From Acd1 sp049973945 (lineage in GTDB: Archaea; Thermoproteota; Thermoprotei_A; Sulfolobales; Sulfolobaceae), in contig JBMFJH010000010.1 of the NCBI GenBank assembly GCA_049973945.1, positions 1 through 57,169 on the forward strand: 57,169 nt of DNA, given 5' to 3'. The translations under genes and the position numbers were made by a program. Of this stretch, positions 39,651 to 47,471 are shown piece by piece; the first letter of the stretch is position 1, and the number at the start of each line of letters is the position of its first letter. The notes beneath the pieces were generated by a model, which saw nothing but the letters and a program-made list of their open reading frames with translations, made no database searches and was not told the DNA's origin.

Positions 39651-40405
39651 TCCCCGAGAACCACCCGAGGAAGGAAAGCCTGCTGGTCAGGGAGAGGCTC
39701 ATAGAGTACATGGAGAGGGGTGCAGTAGTCCCGCAGGGTCTGATAGCCCACGGAAGGGGCGAGTGCTTTGATTACCTAATAGGGGAAGCCACAAGGGAGT
39801 TCGCTGAGAAGGCGATGAGGGCGGCCGTGGCCAGGCTGTTGACGTCGAACCATCCAGTAATCTCGGTCAACGGGAACATGGCGGCCCTAGTCGCTAAGGA
39901 TCTAGTCGCGTTGGCGGAAAAAGTCAACGCCAAGCTCGAGGTGAACCTCTTCTACAGGAGCTACGAGAGGGAGAAGGCGATCGCTGACGTCCTCTACGAG
40001 GCGGGGGCAAAAGAAGTCCTCGGGGTGGGTGAGGACGCGAGCGCGACGATTCCTGAGCTTTTCAGCGAGAGGAGGAGGGTGAGCCCGAGGGGGATACTCA
40101 AGGCCGACACCGTGCTTTTGGGGCTAGAGGACGGCGACAGGACTGAGGCCCTCGTGAAGTTGGGTAAGTACGTCATCGCCATAGACCTGAACCCGTTGTC
40201 GAGGACCGCACAGAAGGCCACTCTGACTATCGTCGACAACGTCATTAGGGCGGTGCCGAGAATGGTTGAGCTCGCGGACGAGATGTCGAAGCTGAATAGG
40301 GACGACCTAGTCCGGACGTGGAAGGACTTCGACAACAGGAAGAATTTGGGTGAAGCGCTCAAGTTCATAGCAGAGAGGCTGACTCAGCTCTCTGAGACTT
40401 TATAG
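39647..40405 (+). CDS. 4-phosphopantoate--beta-alanine ligase (archaeal phosphopantothenate synthetase)
   Basis: Second enzyme of the archaeal route from pantoate to phosphopantothenate. The start is TTG 39647, overlapping the kinase stop (TTGA), so the product begins IPENHPRKESLLVRERL, the usual family start. GLIAHGRGECFDYLIGE (about 36-52), SVNGNMAAL (about 79-87) and DLNPLSRTAQKA (about 184-195) are conserved segments. The 252-residue length is right. The upstream part of the open frame is an out-of-frame reading of the kinase. Its 3' end overlaps the convergent panB by 22 bases, so three CoA genes are clustered. Confidence 0.93.
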   Translation: MIPENHPRKESLLVRERLIEYMERGAVVPQGLIAHGRGECFDYLIGEATREFAEKAMRAAVARLLTSNHPVISVNGNMAALVAKDLVALAEKVNAKLEVNLFYRSYEREKAIADVLYEAGAKEVLGVGEDASATIPELFSERRRVSPRGILKADTVLLGLEDGDRTEALVKLGKYVIAIDLNPLSRTAQKATLTIVDNVIRAVPRMVELADEMSKLNRDDLVRTWKDFDNRKNLGEALKFIAERLTQLSETL

Positions 40406-41193
40406 TGCTCTTTCGACGGGAAAGTGCCGTCTAAAACCTCATTGGCGTACTCACTCACCGCGTCCTTTATTACCGTCCACAGGTCGGCGTAAGCCTTAGC
40501 GAAGTACGGCCTGGATTCTGACAGGCCGAGCACGTCGTGAAGTACAAGGACTTGGCCGTCGCAGTGGGGGCCAGCCCCTATGCAGATACTCGGAACTGAG
40601 AGTCTTTCCGTAATCTCCTTCGCCAGATCGGCGTAAGTGTTCTCGATGACCACGCTGAAGACCCCGGCGTTTTCCAAGGACTCCGCGTCCCTCAGGAGCT
40701 GTTCCCTTTCGTTCTGCCTCTTGCCGATTACCCTGAAACCTCCGAGCCTTAGGAACCTCTGGGGGGTCATCCCTATGTGCCCCATTACTGGTATTCCCGC
40801 CCTTACTATCGCCCTAATCACGTCGGCCATCTCCTCGCCCCCTTCTAGCTTCACCGCGTCCGCCCCAGCTCTAACCAAATCTCCCGCGTTGAGCACTGCG
40901 TCTCTAGTGCTGGTTTCGTAGCTCATGAAAGGCATGTCCGACACGATCAGCTGAGGGGGCTTAGCCCTGGCCACCGCTTGAGTGTGCCTGACCATCATCT
41001 CCATCGTTACGCCTAGGGTGTTGGGCAAGCCGTAAACTACCATGCCTAAGGAGTCGCCGACCAAAATCGCGTCTACAGCGTCGATCTCAGACACTACTTT
41101 CGCCGTCGGGTAGTCGTAGGACGTTATCATAACTATTCTTTTCTGTCCCTTCATGCGTACGAACTCTCGTACCGTTACCTTTGCCCGAGACAC
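40384..41193 (-). CDS. panB: 3-methyl-2-oxobutanoate hydroxymethyltransferase
   Basis: Ketopantoate-forming enzyme, the first committed step to pantoate and CoA. The N-terminal KVTVREFVRMKGQKRIVMITSYDYP is conserved but spread over residues 5-29, DAILVGDSLGMVVYG (about 41-55) and HIGMTPQR (about 137-144) contain metal and substrate ligands, and EGG (VKLEGGEEM, about 114-122) is typical. The 269-residue length is normal. Because the conserved N-terminus lies in it, the 41193 start is probably right even though it overlaps the upstream gene by 107 bases. Confidence 0.95.
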   Translation of the reverse strand: MSRAKVTVREFVRMKGQKRIVMITSYDYPTAKVVSEIDAVDAILVGDSLGMVVYGLPNTLGVTMEMMVRHTQAVARAKPPQLIVSDMPFMSYETSTRDAVLNAGDLVRAGADAVKLEGGEEMADVIRAIVRAGIPVMGHIGMTPQRFLRLGGFRVIGKRQNEREQLLRDAESLENAGVFSVVIENTYADLAKEITERLSVPSICIGAGPHCDGQVLVLHDVLGLSESRPYFAKAYADLWTVIKDAVSEYANEVLDGTFPSKEHYKVSES

Positions 41194-41752
41194 GCTTCCC
41201 GATTTCGTAGGCCAGGCTAATTATCGCTTTCAGCTCGGAGGCCACGTCCTCAGTCTCGGGGTACTGGGAGGCCTCCTCCAGGAGCGACACTATGTCGCTT
41301 AGCTCGTTGAAGGAGAACCTCCTGAACTCGCGCTTGTCTGCCTCAGTCAGAACGGGCTTCCTGAGCATGAATTCCAGCCGCTTCCTGAGGTTCGCCAAGT
41401 CGAGCGAGGCGGCCTTTATCCTGATAGCGATCAGCCTGGGATCCTCGAGGCCTGTGTACCTATCGTTATCGCTCAGTATTTCCGGCGCTTTGACCTTCCA
41501 CCAGCGTTGATTGGAAGTCCTGAACGAGGTCTCTATCAGCCCGTAGTCCTTTTCCATTATCCTCAGTAGGTTCCTAGGGTCGAAGTTGTACCCCTTCCTC
41601 TCCAGCACTTCCTGGACTTGCCTGTAGCTGAAGTCGCCGGCCTCCTTGTTGTCGTTGAGGGAGTAGGCCTCCCTGATGGCCTCCAAAAGGGCACTGGCCT
41701 TCTCGCCGTACTTCAGCAGGAACTCAGATAGCCTGGCCTTGGCAACATCCAT
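41087..41752 (-). CDS. Protein of unknown function, possible winged-helix
   Basis: A 221-residue charged, helical protein. An N-terminal winged-helix-like region is suggested by YRQVQEVLERKGYNFDPRNLLRIMEKDYGLIET split over about residues 43-75, with tryptophans following. The middle is coiled-coil-like. I recognise no family. The last 35 or so residues are encoded in the region also read as the start of panB (107-bp same-strand overlap) and look low in conservation signal. It could be a regulator of the downstream panB, or simply co-transcribed. Divergent from the ABC exporter. Confidence 0.7.
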   Translation of the reverse strand: MDVAKARLSEFLLKYGEKASALLEAIREAYSLNDNKEAGDFSYRQVQEVLERKGYNFDPRNLLRIMEKDYGLIETSFRTSNQRWWKVKAPEILSDNDRYTGLEDPRLIAIRIKAASLDLANLRKRLEFMLRKPVLTEADKREFRRFSFNELSDIVSLLEEASQYPETEDVASELKAIISLAYEIGKRVSGKGNGTRVRTHEGTEKNSYDNVLRLPDGESSV

Positions 41753-41791
41753 TTAATTCCGTTTTCAATTTCCCTTAATTTATCGGGAACT

Positions 41792-42544
41792 ATGGACGGC
41801 CAAGGTACTACCGCTGGCAGAGTCGCAGTGAGTGTTAGGGATTTACGGAAGGAGGTAGACGGTAAGGCGATCCTGAGCGGGGTCACATTCGACGTCCTTG
41901 AGGGCGAGGTCTTCGGCGTCATAGGGCCCAACGGGGCCGGGAAGACGACGACCCTCAGGATAATCTCGGGCATCATAACCTCTTACCGCGGGGACGTGAG
42001 GGTTTTCGGGCTTTCGCCCCAGGAGGCCAAGCTGAGGGGGCTCGTCTCGTACATGCCAGAGGACTCCTTCCCCTACGAGAAGCTCACGGGGGAGGAGAAC
42101 CTGAGGTTCTTCGCCATGATTTACGCTAGGGGCGACAAGAAACTGGCCGAGGAGTACCTTGAGACCGGGATAAGGATAGCTGCACTGGGGGACAGGATGT
42201 ACGAGAAAGTGGCGAACTACAGCAGAGGCATGAAGAGGAGGTTGATGATAGCCAGAACCCTGATGGTGAAACCGAGGCTCGCGATACTCGACGAGCCCAC
42301 TTCCGCACTCGACGTCAGCTCGGCCGTAAAGGTCAGAGAAACAATCAAAGAGTTCTCCAAGCGAGAGGGCACTACCGTGCTCTTATCGTCACACAACATG
42401 TTAGAGGTAGACTACCTCTGCGACAGGATCGTCCTAATAAACGCCGGAAAGAGCGTGATTCAGGGCACGCCCAAAGAGATAGTCGCGCGGACGGGAACCT
42501 CCAACTTGGAGGAGGCTTTCCTCAAGGTGACCGGCCTTGCTTAG
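41792..42544 (+). CDS. ABC transporter, ATP-binding subunit
   Basis: A 250-residue ABC ATPase of the CcmA/DrrA exporter type. Walker A GPNGAGKTTT is at about residues 45-54, the signature motif NYSRGMKRR at about 145-153, and Walker B LAILDEPTSALD at about 166-177, followed by the H-loop SSHN (about 204-207). It pairs with the membrane subunit encoded next (the TTG start overlaps by 8 bases). Together they likely export a hydrophobic compound, drug or lipid; the substrate is not predictable. Confidence 0.95.
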   Translation: MDGQGTTAGRVAVSVRDLRKEVDGKAILSGVTFDVLEGEVFGVIGPNGAGKTTTLRIISGIITSYRGDVRVFGLSPQEAKLRGLVSYMPEDSFPYEKLTGEENLRFFAMIYARGDKKLAEEYLETGIRIAALGDRMYEKVANYSRGMKRRLMIARTLMVKPRLAILDEPTSALDVSSAVKVRETIKEFSKREGTTVLLSSHNMLEVDYLCDRIVLINAGKSVIQGTPKEIVARTGTSNLEEAFLKVTGLA

Positions 42545-43709
42545 GGTGTATCTGTGGAAGGAGACCCTAGAACTGAAGAGGGACAAGAAAGTGGTCTTGG
42601 CAGGCGTGCTCTTGCCGTTGATCGTGTTCCCCATCATCGGCCTAGTGATATTCGCCACACAGTCGGCAACGCCCGTGTTCGCCCTGGTTGTGCAGGACCC
42701 TAACGCCTCGCGTTTCGCGCAAATGGCAGCGGCCGTGATCGTCAAGGGCGGCGGGGAAGCGGTCTTTGGTAACTCTTCCTCAGCTCAGGCAATAATCGTT
42801 TTCCCACCTGGTTTTTCGCAGAACGTCACGAACCTTTCAATCCCCGTAAGTCTCAAGGTAGTGACGTTGGTGTCAATTGGCGGGAAGGCTAACGAGATTC
42901 TCAACGACGTACTTTACAACTTAACGCTCGCGGTCTCCTATATCAGGATCGAGGAATTGGCAGAGAGGGCTAATACTACCGTGAACCCTGCCCTCGTCTG
43001 GAACCCCCTGAAGGTCGAGAGGGGGTTCATCACTATAGAGCACCAGGTAGCCAAGCCCTCTTCAGCGTTGTTAGCTGACGTCGCCAGGCTCACGGCGTTC
43101 CTAGTGTTCCCAGGGTCTACGCCTGTAGTGTTCTACGTCGTTGAGGGAATCCTAGGGGAGAGGGACAGGAGGACCCTGGAAGCGCTCCTGTCTACCCCCA
43201 GCAAGCTGAGCAACATAATCTACTCGAAGCTGATAATCGCCATATTCCTCGGCCTCCTTTCGTCGATTGGGGACCTGCTGGGCATAGGTGCCCTCCTATT
43301 CCTCCTCAACCTGTCCTCAGGGGTCAGCCCGGTGCAAGTATTGGGCCTAGTGGCCTTCATCGTGGGAGTAAGCGTAGCCAACTTGCTCACTGCGTCGCTC
43401 ATAACCTTGGTGGGCATGTATCTAGTAGGAGGCTCCTCCAAGTCCTTTCAGTTGATCAGCCTGATAGTGACGTCCCTCGGCCTTCTAGCGTCTTTCTACG
43501 CACTGGCGTTTAACCCATCGTTCCTGAACTTCCCTAGTTCCGTCGTCTTGGTCGTGCCTTTCGTCCAGTTCTCGGCGTCACTGATGATTTACGCCCTGGG
43601 CAATGCGACGGCCTCTCTCGAGATCTTTTTCGTAAGCCTGCTGGTGGTGCTTCTACTGATACTCTTCGTGACGTCTAAGTTCACTAGTGAAAGGCTTTTA
43701 CTGAAGTAA
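42537..43709 (+). CDS. ABC-2 type transporter permease
   Basis: A 390-residue membrane subunit with one N-terminal membrane helix (about residues 20-42), a large extracytoplasmic domain (about 43-190) containing several N-x-S/T sequons, and about five C-terminal helices (from about residue 195), with an EGILGERDRRTLEALLSTP coupling segment (about 203-221) typical of ABC-2/NatB permeases. Its TTG start overlaps the ATPase gene, so translation is coupled. The sequons suggest a glycosylated external domain. Confidence 0.92.
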   Translation: MLRVYLWKETLELKRDKKVVLAGVLLPLIVFPIIGLVIFATQSATPVFALVVQDPNASRFAQMAAAVIVKGGGEAVFGNSSSAQAIIVFPPGFSQNVTNLSIPVSLKVVTLVSIGGKANEILNDVLYNLTLAVSYIRIEELAERANTTVNPALVWNPLKVERGFITIEHQVAKPSSALLADVARLTAFLVFPGSTPVVFYVVEGILGERDRRTLEALLSTPSKLSNIIYSKLIIAIFLGLLSSIGDLLGIGALLFLLNLSSGVSPVQVLGLVAFIVGVSVANLLTASLITLVGMYLVGGSSKSFQLISLIVTSLGLLASFYALAFNPSFLNFPSSVVLVVPFVQFSASLMIYALGNATASLEIFFVSLLVVLLLILFVTSKFTSERLLLK

Positions 43710-43752
43710 CCGCGCGAATTATTTTTATTGTGAATCATCAGATTAAACAGTA

Positions 43753-43980
43753 ATGCCGGTGAAGGCGTACGTCCTACTCGTGACCACGGTTGGTAAGGAA
43801 CAAGACGTAGCTCAGGCCGTTAAGGGAATAAAGGGTGTGGTAGACGCTAATCCCGTTTACGGAGAGTACGACGTCGTTGTAGAAGTGGTGGCGGACAGCC
43901 TGGAACACATGAACAAGGTCATTGGAGAAATAAGGAGGAACCCGAACGTCCTGAGAACAGTGACGTTGATTGCTATGTAA
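43753..43980 (+). CDS. Stand-alone Lrp/AsnC effector (RAM) domain
   Basis: A 75-residue protein that is essentially one RAM domain: the beta-alpha-beta-beta-alpha-beta pattern starts KAYVLLVTTVGKEQDV and continues GEYDVVVEVVADSLEHMNKV (about 36-55). It lacks a DNA-binding domain. Such small ligand-binding modules form octamers or pair with full-length Lrp proteins (one is at 5679-6140), possibly as amino-acid sensors. ATG start, with an A/T-rich promoter at about 43718-43728. A run of six T after the stop probably terminates it. Confidence 0.9.
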   Translation: MPVKAYVLLVTTVGKEQDVAQAVKGIKGVVDANPVYGEYDVVVEVVADSLEHMNKVIGEIRRNPNVLRTVTLIAM

Positions 43981-43986
43981 TTTTTT
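43981..43986 (+). terminator. T-tract terminator after the RAM gene
   Basis: Six consecutive T residues directly follow the TAA stop of the RAM gene. Plain T tracts at gene ends are the usual archaeal termination signal. Confidence 0.5.
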
Positions 43987-44014
43987 ACCGGTATCGTCTT
44001 TAATGATCATCACC

Positions 44015-44170
44015 GAGACGCTCAGGACGTCCCTGCGACATCACCTTTCAGTCTAATTTACGAACGGGCCTGGGAGTAAATATGTTGTGAGCGTCCCGAA
44101 CCTGCCTAATTCAGGGGGACCCACCTACACTCATTAACCCTAGGGACACTAGGGATTCGTGTAGGCCCTT
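44015..44170 (+). other. Structured intergenic element, candidate non-coding RNA
   Basis: This gap of about 200 bases between the RAM gene and a CopG-like gene is dense in complementary segments. Hairpin A has arms GTCCC/GGGAC (44093-44097 with 44116-44120) and CCTG/CAGG (44101-44104 with 44112-44115). Hairpin B has CCTACAC/GTGTAGG (44124-44130 with 44159-44165) enclosing CCCTA/TAGGG (44138-44142 with 44150-44154). An 8-bp long-range pair GACGCTCA/TGAGCGTC joins 44017-44024 to 44088-44095. A TATA-like CTTTAAT lies at 43998-44004. The strand is uncertain, and tRNA features are absent. Confidence 0.45.
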
Positions 44171-44183
44171 GTTAAACCACATC

Positions 44184-44471
44184 TCACTCTGAAATTTCAA
44201 GCTTTTCGATTTCGGGCTCTTTCAGCTTCTTTAAGACTTCTGCCACCATTGCGCTGAGCTGGTTGTACATCGCCATGAGATAGAGAACGTTCTCTTCAAG
44301 GATCTCTATCCTCTGGTCTCTGTCCTTCCTTTCGACAGATTGTACAGAGCCCTGGAGCCCCTGCTTGATGTAGATTTTAATCAAATCAGTCACCTGAATT
44401 CCCATGTCTTCAGCAATGCTCTTGAGCTGTTCGTACAGCGGCTCTGGTAGGGATAAGTGCACTGTAGGCAT
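44184..44471 (-). CDS. CopG-like ribbon-helix-helix regulator
   Basis: A 95-residue protein with an N-terminal ribbon-helix-helix (VHLSLPEPLYEQLKSIAEDMG..., residues 4-45): a short beta strand that inserts into the DNA major groove, then two helices. The C-terminal part (about 50-90) is a likely coiled-coil for oligomerisation. An inverted repeat lies between the TATA region and the start codon, so it probably regulates itself. It is divergent from a second small RHH gene at 44626-44802. Confidence 0.85.
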   Translation of the reverse strand: MPTVHLSLPEPLYEQLKSIAEDMGIQVTDLIKIYIKQGLQGSVQSVERKDRDQRIEILEENVLYLMAMYNQLSAMVAEVLKKLKEPEIEKLEISE

Positions 44472-44472
44472 C

Positions 44473-44498
44473 TGTATTCCCTTTCCTAAAGGAATACA
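44473..44498. promoter_or_regulatory. Inverted repeat in the leader of the RHH gene (probable operator)
   Basis: TGTATTC-C-CTTT pairs with AAAGGAATACA around a three-base centre, an 11-bp inverted repeat with one bulged C. The minus-strand TATA-like sequence is at 44509-44523, so the predicted start site (about 44490) and the leader lie inside the repeat, a typical place for repression by the encoded RHH protein. Confidence 0.6.
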
Positions 44499-44527
44499 CG
44501 TCCTACCCTATATTTTAATATTTCCCT

Positions 44528-44550
44528 AGTAGTCCGACTTCAGTACTACT
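44528..44550. promoter_or_regulatory. Inverted repeat between the two RHH promoters
   Basis: AGTAGT (44528-44533) and ACTACT (44545-44550) form a 6-bp inverted repeat between the two divergent TATA regions. It may be an operator for one of the RHH proteins. The short arms make it weak evidence. Confidence 0.3.
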
Positions 44551-44625
44551 CTTGCGATAAGAATACTGAAATACCGCTCCTGATTATATTTAAGCGTTCC
44601 CGAGAGTAGAGTATTTTCGATCGGC

Positions 44626-44802
44626 ATGAGAGTGGTAACATTCAAGGTCGAAGAGGAATTACTCGAATTGCTGGACAGGTACGCAATCAAACATAATCTC
44701 AACAGGAGTGAGGCTATAAGGAAAGCGATCGAGAACCTCGTGAAAGACGAGTTGGAAAAGGAAACTATTCCGGTAGCCAGGATCGAGAAAATTAAGCTGT
44801 AA
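44626..44802 (+). CDS. Small ribbon-helix-helix (CopG/Arc-like) protein
   Basis: A 58-residue protein starting at ATG 44626. The strand VVTFKVEEELLELLDRYA (residues 3-20) followed by two helices with NRSEAIRKAIENLV (about 26-39) is a clear ribbon-helix-helix DNA-binding fold, as in crenarchaeal and plasmid CopG-like repressors. A TATA element TTATATTTAA at 44584-44593 predicts a start near 44614 and a leader of about 12 bases. Its 3' end overlaps the convergent metallo-beta-lactamase gene by 11 bases. A longer antisense frame over the same bases is not a gene. Confidence 0.88.
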   Translation: MRVVTFKVEEELLELLDRYAIKHNLNRSEAIRKAIENLVKDELEKETIPVARIEKIKL

Positions 44803-45400
44803 ATAACGAAGAGGAATAGGATTTTTCGTCGATCTCGCTCGAATTCATATTCACTATCTTCCAACTGACGGCTTTTTTCAGGAACTCGTCTATCGGGTCA
44901 ATTGGCATGTAATGGCCTTTGACCCAATAATGGATGGGTAAGACGTTTTTCGGGCCTATTCGGTTTATCAAGTTGAGCGCCTCGTCCGCACCTATCGTAA
45001 TTACGCCGCCCACTGGGATCGCCAGCAGATCAGCCCCTCTCAACTCCCTAACTTGCTCGTCCTTCAAGTCGTGGCCTAGATCGCCCAGATGAACTATTTT
45101 CCGACCGTCTGGGGTCGTTATTACATATATCATGTTCTTCCCACGCTCTTTGCCCTTCCTCTTATCGTGGTATGTGAGCAGTCCTCTCACGTTGTAACCC
45201 GAGTAATCGGTGGATTCAACGAAGGTCATACACCTGGCGTTGAAGAGCTCGCAGGCATTGTGGTCGTAGTGGTTGTGTGAAACTAACACCAGTTCTGGCC
45301 TCGCCTGTATCCTAGGTAAACCGATACTGACCCCGTCGTGCGGGTCTACGAGGATTCTCCCGTCTAAAAGGAGGGCTGAGTGCAAGAAATACTTGAACAT
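44792..45400 (-). CDS. Metallo-beta-lactamase-fold hydrolase
   Basis: A 202-residue MBL-fold hydrolase with the metal motif HNHYDHN (about residues 42-48), a downstream HLGDLGHD (about 104-111) and PIHYWVKGH (about 155-163). The compact form with a GDLGH motif resembles UPF0173-type metal-dependent hydrolases (YtkL/UlaG-like). Substrate unknown. It follows the isopropylmalate synthase gene by six bases on the same strand. Confidence 0.88.
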   Translation of the reverse strand: MFKYFLHSALLLDGRILVDPHDGVSIGLPRIQARPELVLVSHNHYDHNACELFNARCMTFVESTDYSGYNVRGLLTYHDKRKGKERGKNMIYVITTPDGRKIVHLGDLGHDLKDEQVRELRGADLLAIPVGGVITIGADEALNLINRIGPKNVLPIHYWVKGHYMPIDPIDEFLKKAVSWKIVNMNSSEIDEKSYSSSLFTA

Positions 45401-45406
45401 GTAGCT

Positions 45407-46576
45407 TCAAGCGGTTTGCTTTGCCTTTAGTTTTAACGCCAGTTCTTTGGCGTCCTCTGGGGATATCCTCTTGCCCATGTCGGCCATCCTCTTCAGTTGG
45501 TTGAGAACCTCCCTCAGTTCGCCCTCCGAGAGGAATATCCCCTGATCCTCGAGAATCCTCTTCAGGCCGTGTATACCGCTGTGTTTGCCCAACGCGAGCC
45601 TCCTGAAGTTGCCGACCTCCTCGGGGCTCATCGGCTCATAAGTGAACGGGTTCTCGAGGACTCCGTGGACATGGATGCCAGACTCGTGGCCGAAGGCGTT
45701 GTCTCCCACTATTGGCTTGAAGTAAGGTACAGGGACTCCCGTGAGCTCGGACACGAGCCTGCTCGTCTCGTAGAGCAAGTAGGTCTTCACGTTAACTTCG
45801 TAGCCCATCAGCTTCTTCAAGGCCATAACGACCTCTTCGAGTGAAGCGTTACCCGCCCTCTCCCCGATGCCGTTTACGGTCACGTGTACCTGCCTCGCCC
45901 CTGCGAAGACCCCAGCTATGCTGTTTGCTGTGGCTAACCCGAAGTCGTTGTGGCAGTGGACGCTGACTATCTTGCTGCCCGCCACGGAAACCACCTTCGA
46001 CACGAGGTCGTAGAACTTGAACGGATGCATCACGCCAACCGTGTCTGGGATGTTGATCCTGTCGGCCCCCGCTTCCAAGGCGGTTTTGACAGCGGTCAGC
46101 AGGAAGTCCTCCTCCGTCCTCGTCGCGTCCTCTGGGGAGAACTCGACTATCAGGCCGTGATCCTTAGCGTACCTTACCGATTCGTATATCCTGTCCAAGA
46201 CCTGCTCTCTGGTCATCTTCAGTTTGTACTTCAAGTGTATGTCCGACGTCGCTATGAAGAGGTGAACGCTAGAGAGGCCGGTGTCTATTGTCTTGTCTAT
46301 GTCCTGCTTCACCGACCTGGATAGGCCTATGACTTCCACCTGGTCTCCGACTTCCGCTAATATCTTCTTAGTAGCCTCGAACTCGCCTTCGGATGACGCT
46401 GGGAAGCCCGCTTCGATAACGTCGACACCTAACTTGGCCAACTGCTTCGCCACCTTAATCTTCTGCTCCACTGTCAGGTCTATTCCTGGAGCTTGTTCTC
46501 CGTCCCTTAGCGTAGTGTCGAATATCCTTATCTTTGCGCCCGGGTTCTTTTGCTCAACGAAGAAAACGCATCCCAA
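45407..46576 (-). CDS. 2-isopropylmalate or citramalate synthase (LeuA/CimA group)
   Basis: DRE-TIM acyltransferase condensing acetyl-CoA with a 2-oxo acid. It has FDTTLRDGEQAPGIDL (about residues 19-34), the metal-binding HCHNDFGLA (about 207-215) and VNGIGERAGNASLEEVVMAL (about 232-251). The last segment is the LeuA/CimA form; homocitrate synthases differ there, so lysine biosynthesis is unlikely. At 389 residues it lacks the C-terminal allosteric LeuA dimer domain of full-length isopropylmalate synthases. Leucine versus isoleucine (citramalate) synthesis is not resolved. The start may be the internal residue near VEQKNPG instead of 46576. Confidence 0.88.
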   Translation of the reverse strand: MGCVFFVEQKNPGAKIRIFDTTLRDGEQAPGIDLTVEQKIKVAKQLAKLGVDVIEAGFPASSEGEFEATKKILAEVGDQVEVIGLSRSVKQDIDKTIDTGLSSVHLFIATSDIHLKYKLKMTREQVLDRIYESVRYAKDHGLIVEFSPEDATRTEEDFLLTAVKTALEAGADRINIPDTVGVMHPFKFYDLVSKVVSVAGSKIVSVHCHNDFGLATANSIAGVFAGARQVHVTVNGIGERAGNASLEEVVMALKKLMGYEVNVKTYLLYETSRLVSELTGVPVPYFKPIVGDNAFGHESGIHVHGVLENPFTYEPMSPEEVGNFRRLALGKHSGIHGLKRILEDQGIFLSEGELREVLNQLKRMADMGKRISPEDAKELALKLKAKQTA

Positions 46577-46632
46577 GAAAGAGAGCGAACCCGTCTAATA
46601 TTAATATTTTGGTACAAGCCGTTCCAAACTAA

Positions 46633-47259
46633 CTAGGAGTGAGTCAACAGGAAGTCCACAATCCTTTCGGCCCAAGCGAGTTTCCTCATTTTCTCCTTCA
46701 GGAGCAGGGGATAGTCAGAGGGCTTCGAGTACTCGCCTACCTCCGAAACGTCGAAGTTCAACAGCTTTACTTCCCTGGCACCGTATTTCATCGCTAGGGC
46801 CAGTGCCCTGTCACCGTCGGTGAAACCTCCCGTAAACAACAAACTGCCCTTAGGGAAGACCTGAGTCGCGAAGACGACCTTCTCCATTTCGTACACTTTA
46901 TAGAGGTACTTCAGATTGTCGCCGTGTAGCAGGACGACGTAAACTGGCTCCTTAGGGATAACCTCAAGCCCGTCCAGATCTGTGACGACAACTTGCGGGA
47001 CTATCCCCTTTCTAACGAGCCAAGCGGTGGCTCCGTCTACTGAGATCAGGGTCTCATCGCTTAGGTTCATAGTACGTGGCATTACTCTGCCCGGGAAAAG
47101 TATCGCGATCCTCTTGTCCCTAATTAGGTTGTGAAGCTCCTGTTCCCACTCTCCGAACCCTTTGGCCATTTCCTGGGCGATCTCGGAGGCCCTCCAGTCC
47201 CTCCTAGGGTCGTACCTCAGGTCTTCCCTAACTAGCTCTATGAGGTGGAGTAACTTCAT
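46633..47259 (-). CDS. 6-hydroxymethylpterin diphosphokinase MptE-like
   Basis: A 208-residue protein matching archaeal MptE (DUF115 group), which activates 6-hydroxymethyl-dihydropterin with ATP. The conserved ISVDGATAWLVRKGIVPQVVVTDLDG stretch (broken around residues 72-97) holds the DGA and TDLDG acidic residues for metal and pyrophosphate; GGFTDGDRAL (about 144-153) is also typical. With the PTPS-like (48796) and dihydropteroate synthase-like (49570) genes nearby, it forms a dispersed set for a tetrahydropterin C1 carrier. Its ATG overlaps the stop of the small gene before it. Confidence 0.9.
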   Translation of the reverse strand: MKLLHLIELVREDLRYDPRRDWRASEIAQEMAKGFGEWEQELHNLIRDKRIAILFPGRVMPRTMNLSDETLISVDGATAWLVRKGIVPQVVVTDLDGLEVIPKEPVYVVLLHGDNLKYLYKVYEMEKVVFATQVFPKGSLLFTGGFTDGDRALALAMKYGAREVKLLNFDVSEVGEYSKPSDYPLLLKEKMRKLAWAERIVDFLLTHS

Positions 47260-47471
47260 TGTTTCAGGAAGTAAAGCGTATCGCCCTCCGAGCTGAGGAA
47301 CTTAACGTCCTTTCTGACCCTCAAAATTTCGAGGAAAGGACTGTCCTTTCTGACCTTGAAGATCGTTCCCTTCTCGGCGAAGCCTATGGTCTCCGCTGGG
47401 TCGCTCGAACACGTAACTTGGTCGAGGTCAAAGATGATATTCGTCGTAAATCTGGTAGGCCTCTTCGACAA
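47256..47471 (-). CDS. Small protein of unknown function in the pterin region
   Basis: A 71-residue reading from TTG 47471 to a TGA that overlaps the MptE-like ATG (ATGA). The body (about 25-71) alternates short beta strands, FKVRKDSPFLEILRVRK and KFLSSEGDTLYFL, and could be a small beta-barrel. The start overlaps the HEPN-like gene by 44 bases and no later ATG, GTG or TTG fits well, so the N-terminus is uncertain. Coupling to both neighbours supports it being real. Function unknown. Confidence 0.55.
   Translation of the reverse strand: MSKRPTRFTTNIIFDLDQVTCSSDPAETIGFAEKGTIFKVRKDSPFLEILRVRKDVKFLSSEGDTLYFLKQ

Noticed and set aside
44526..44864. Minus-strand hydrophobic 112-residue frame
   Set aside because: It is antisense to the 58-residue RHH gene and its apparent membrane helices arise from reversed codons of that gene and promoter DNA.
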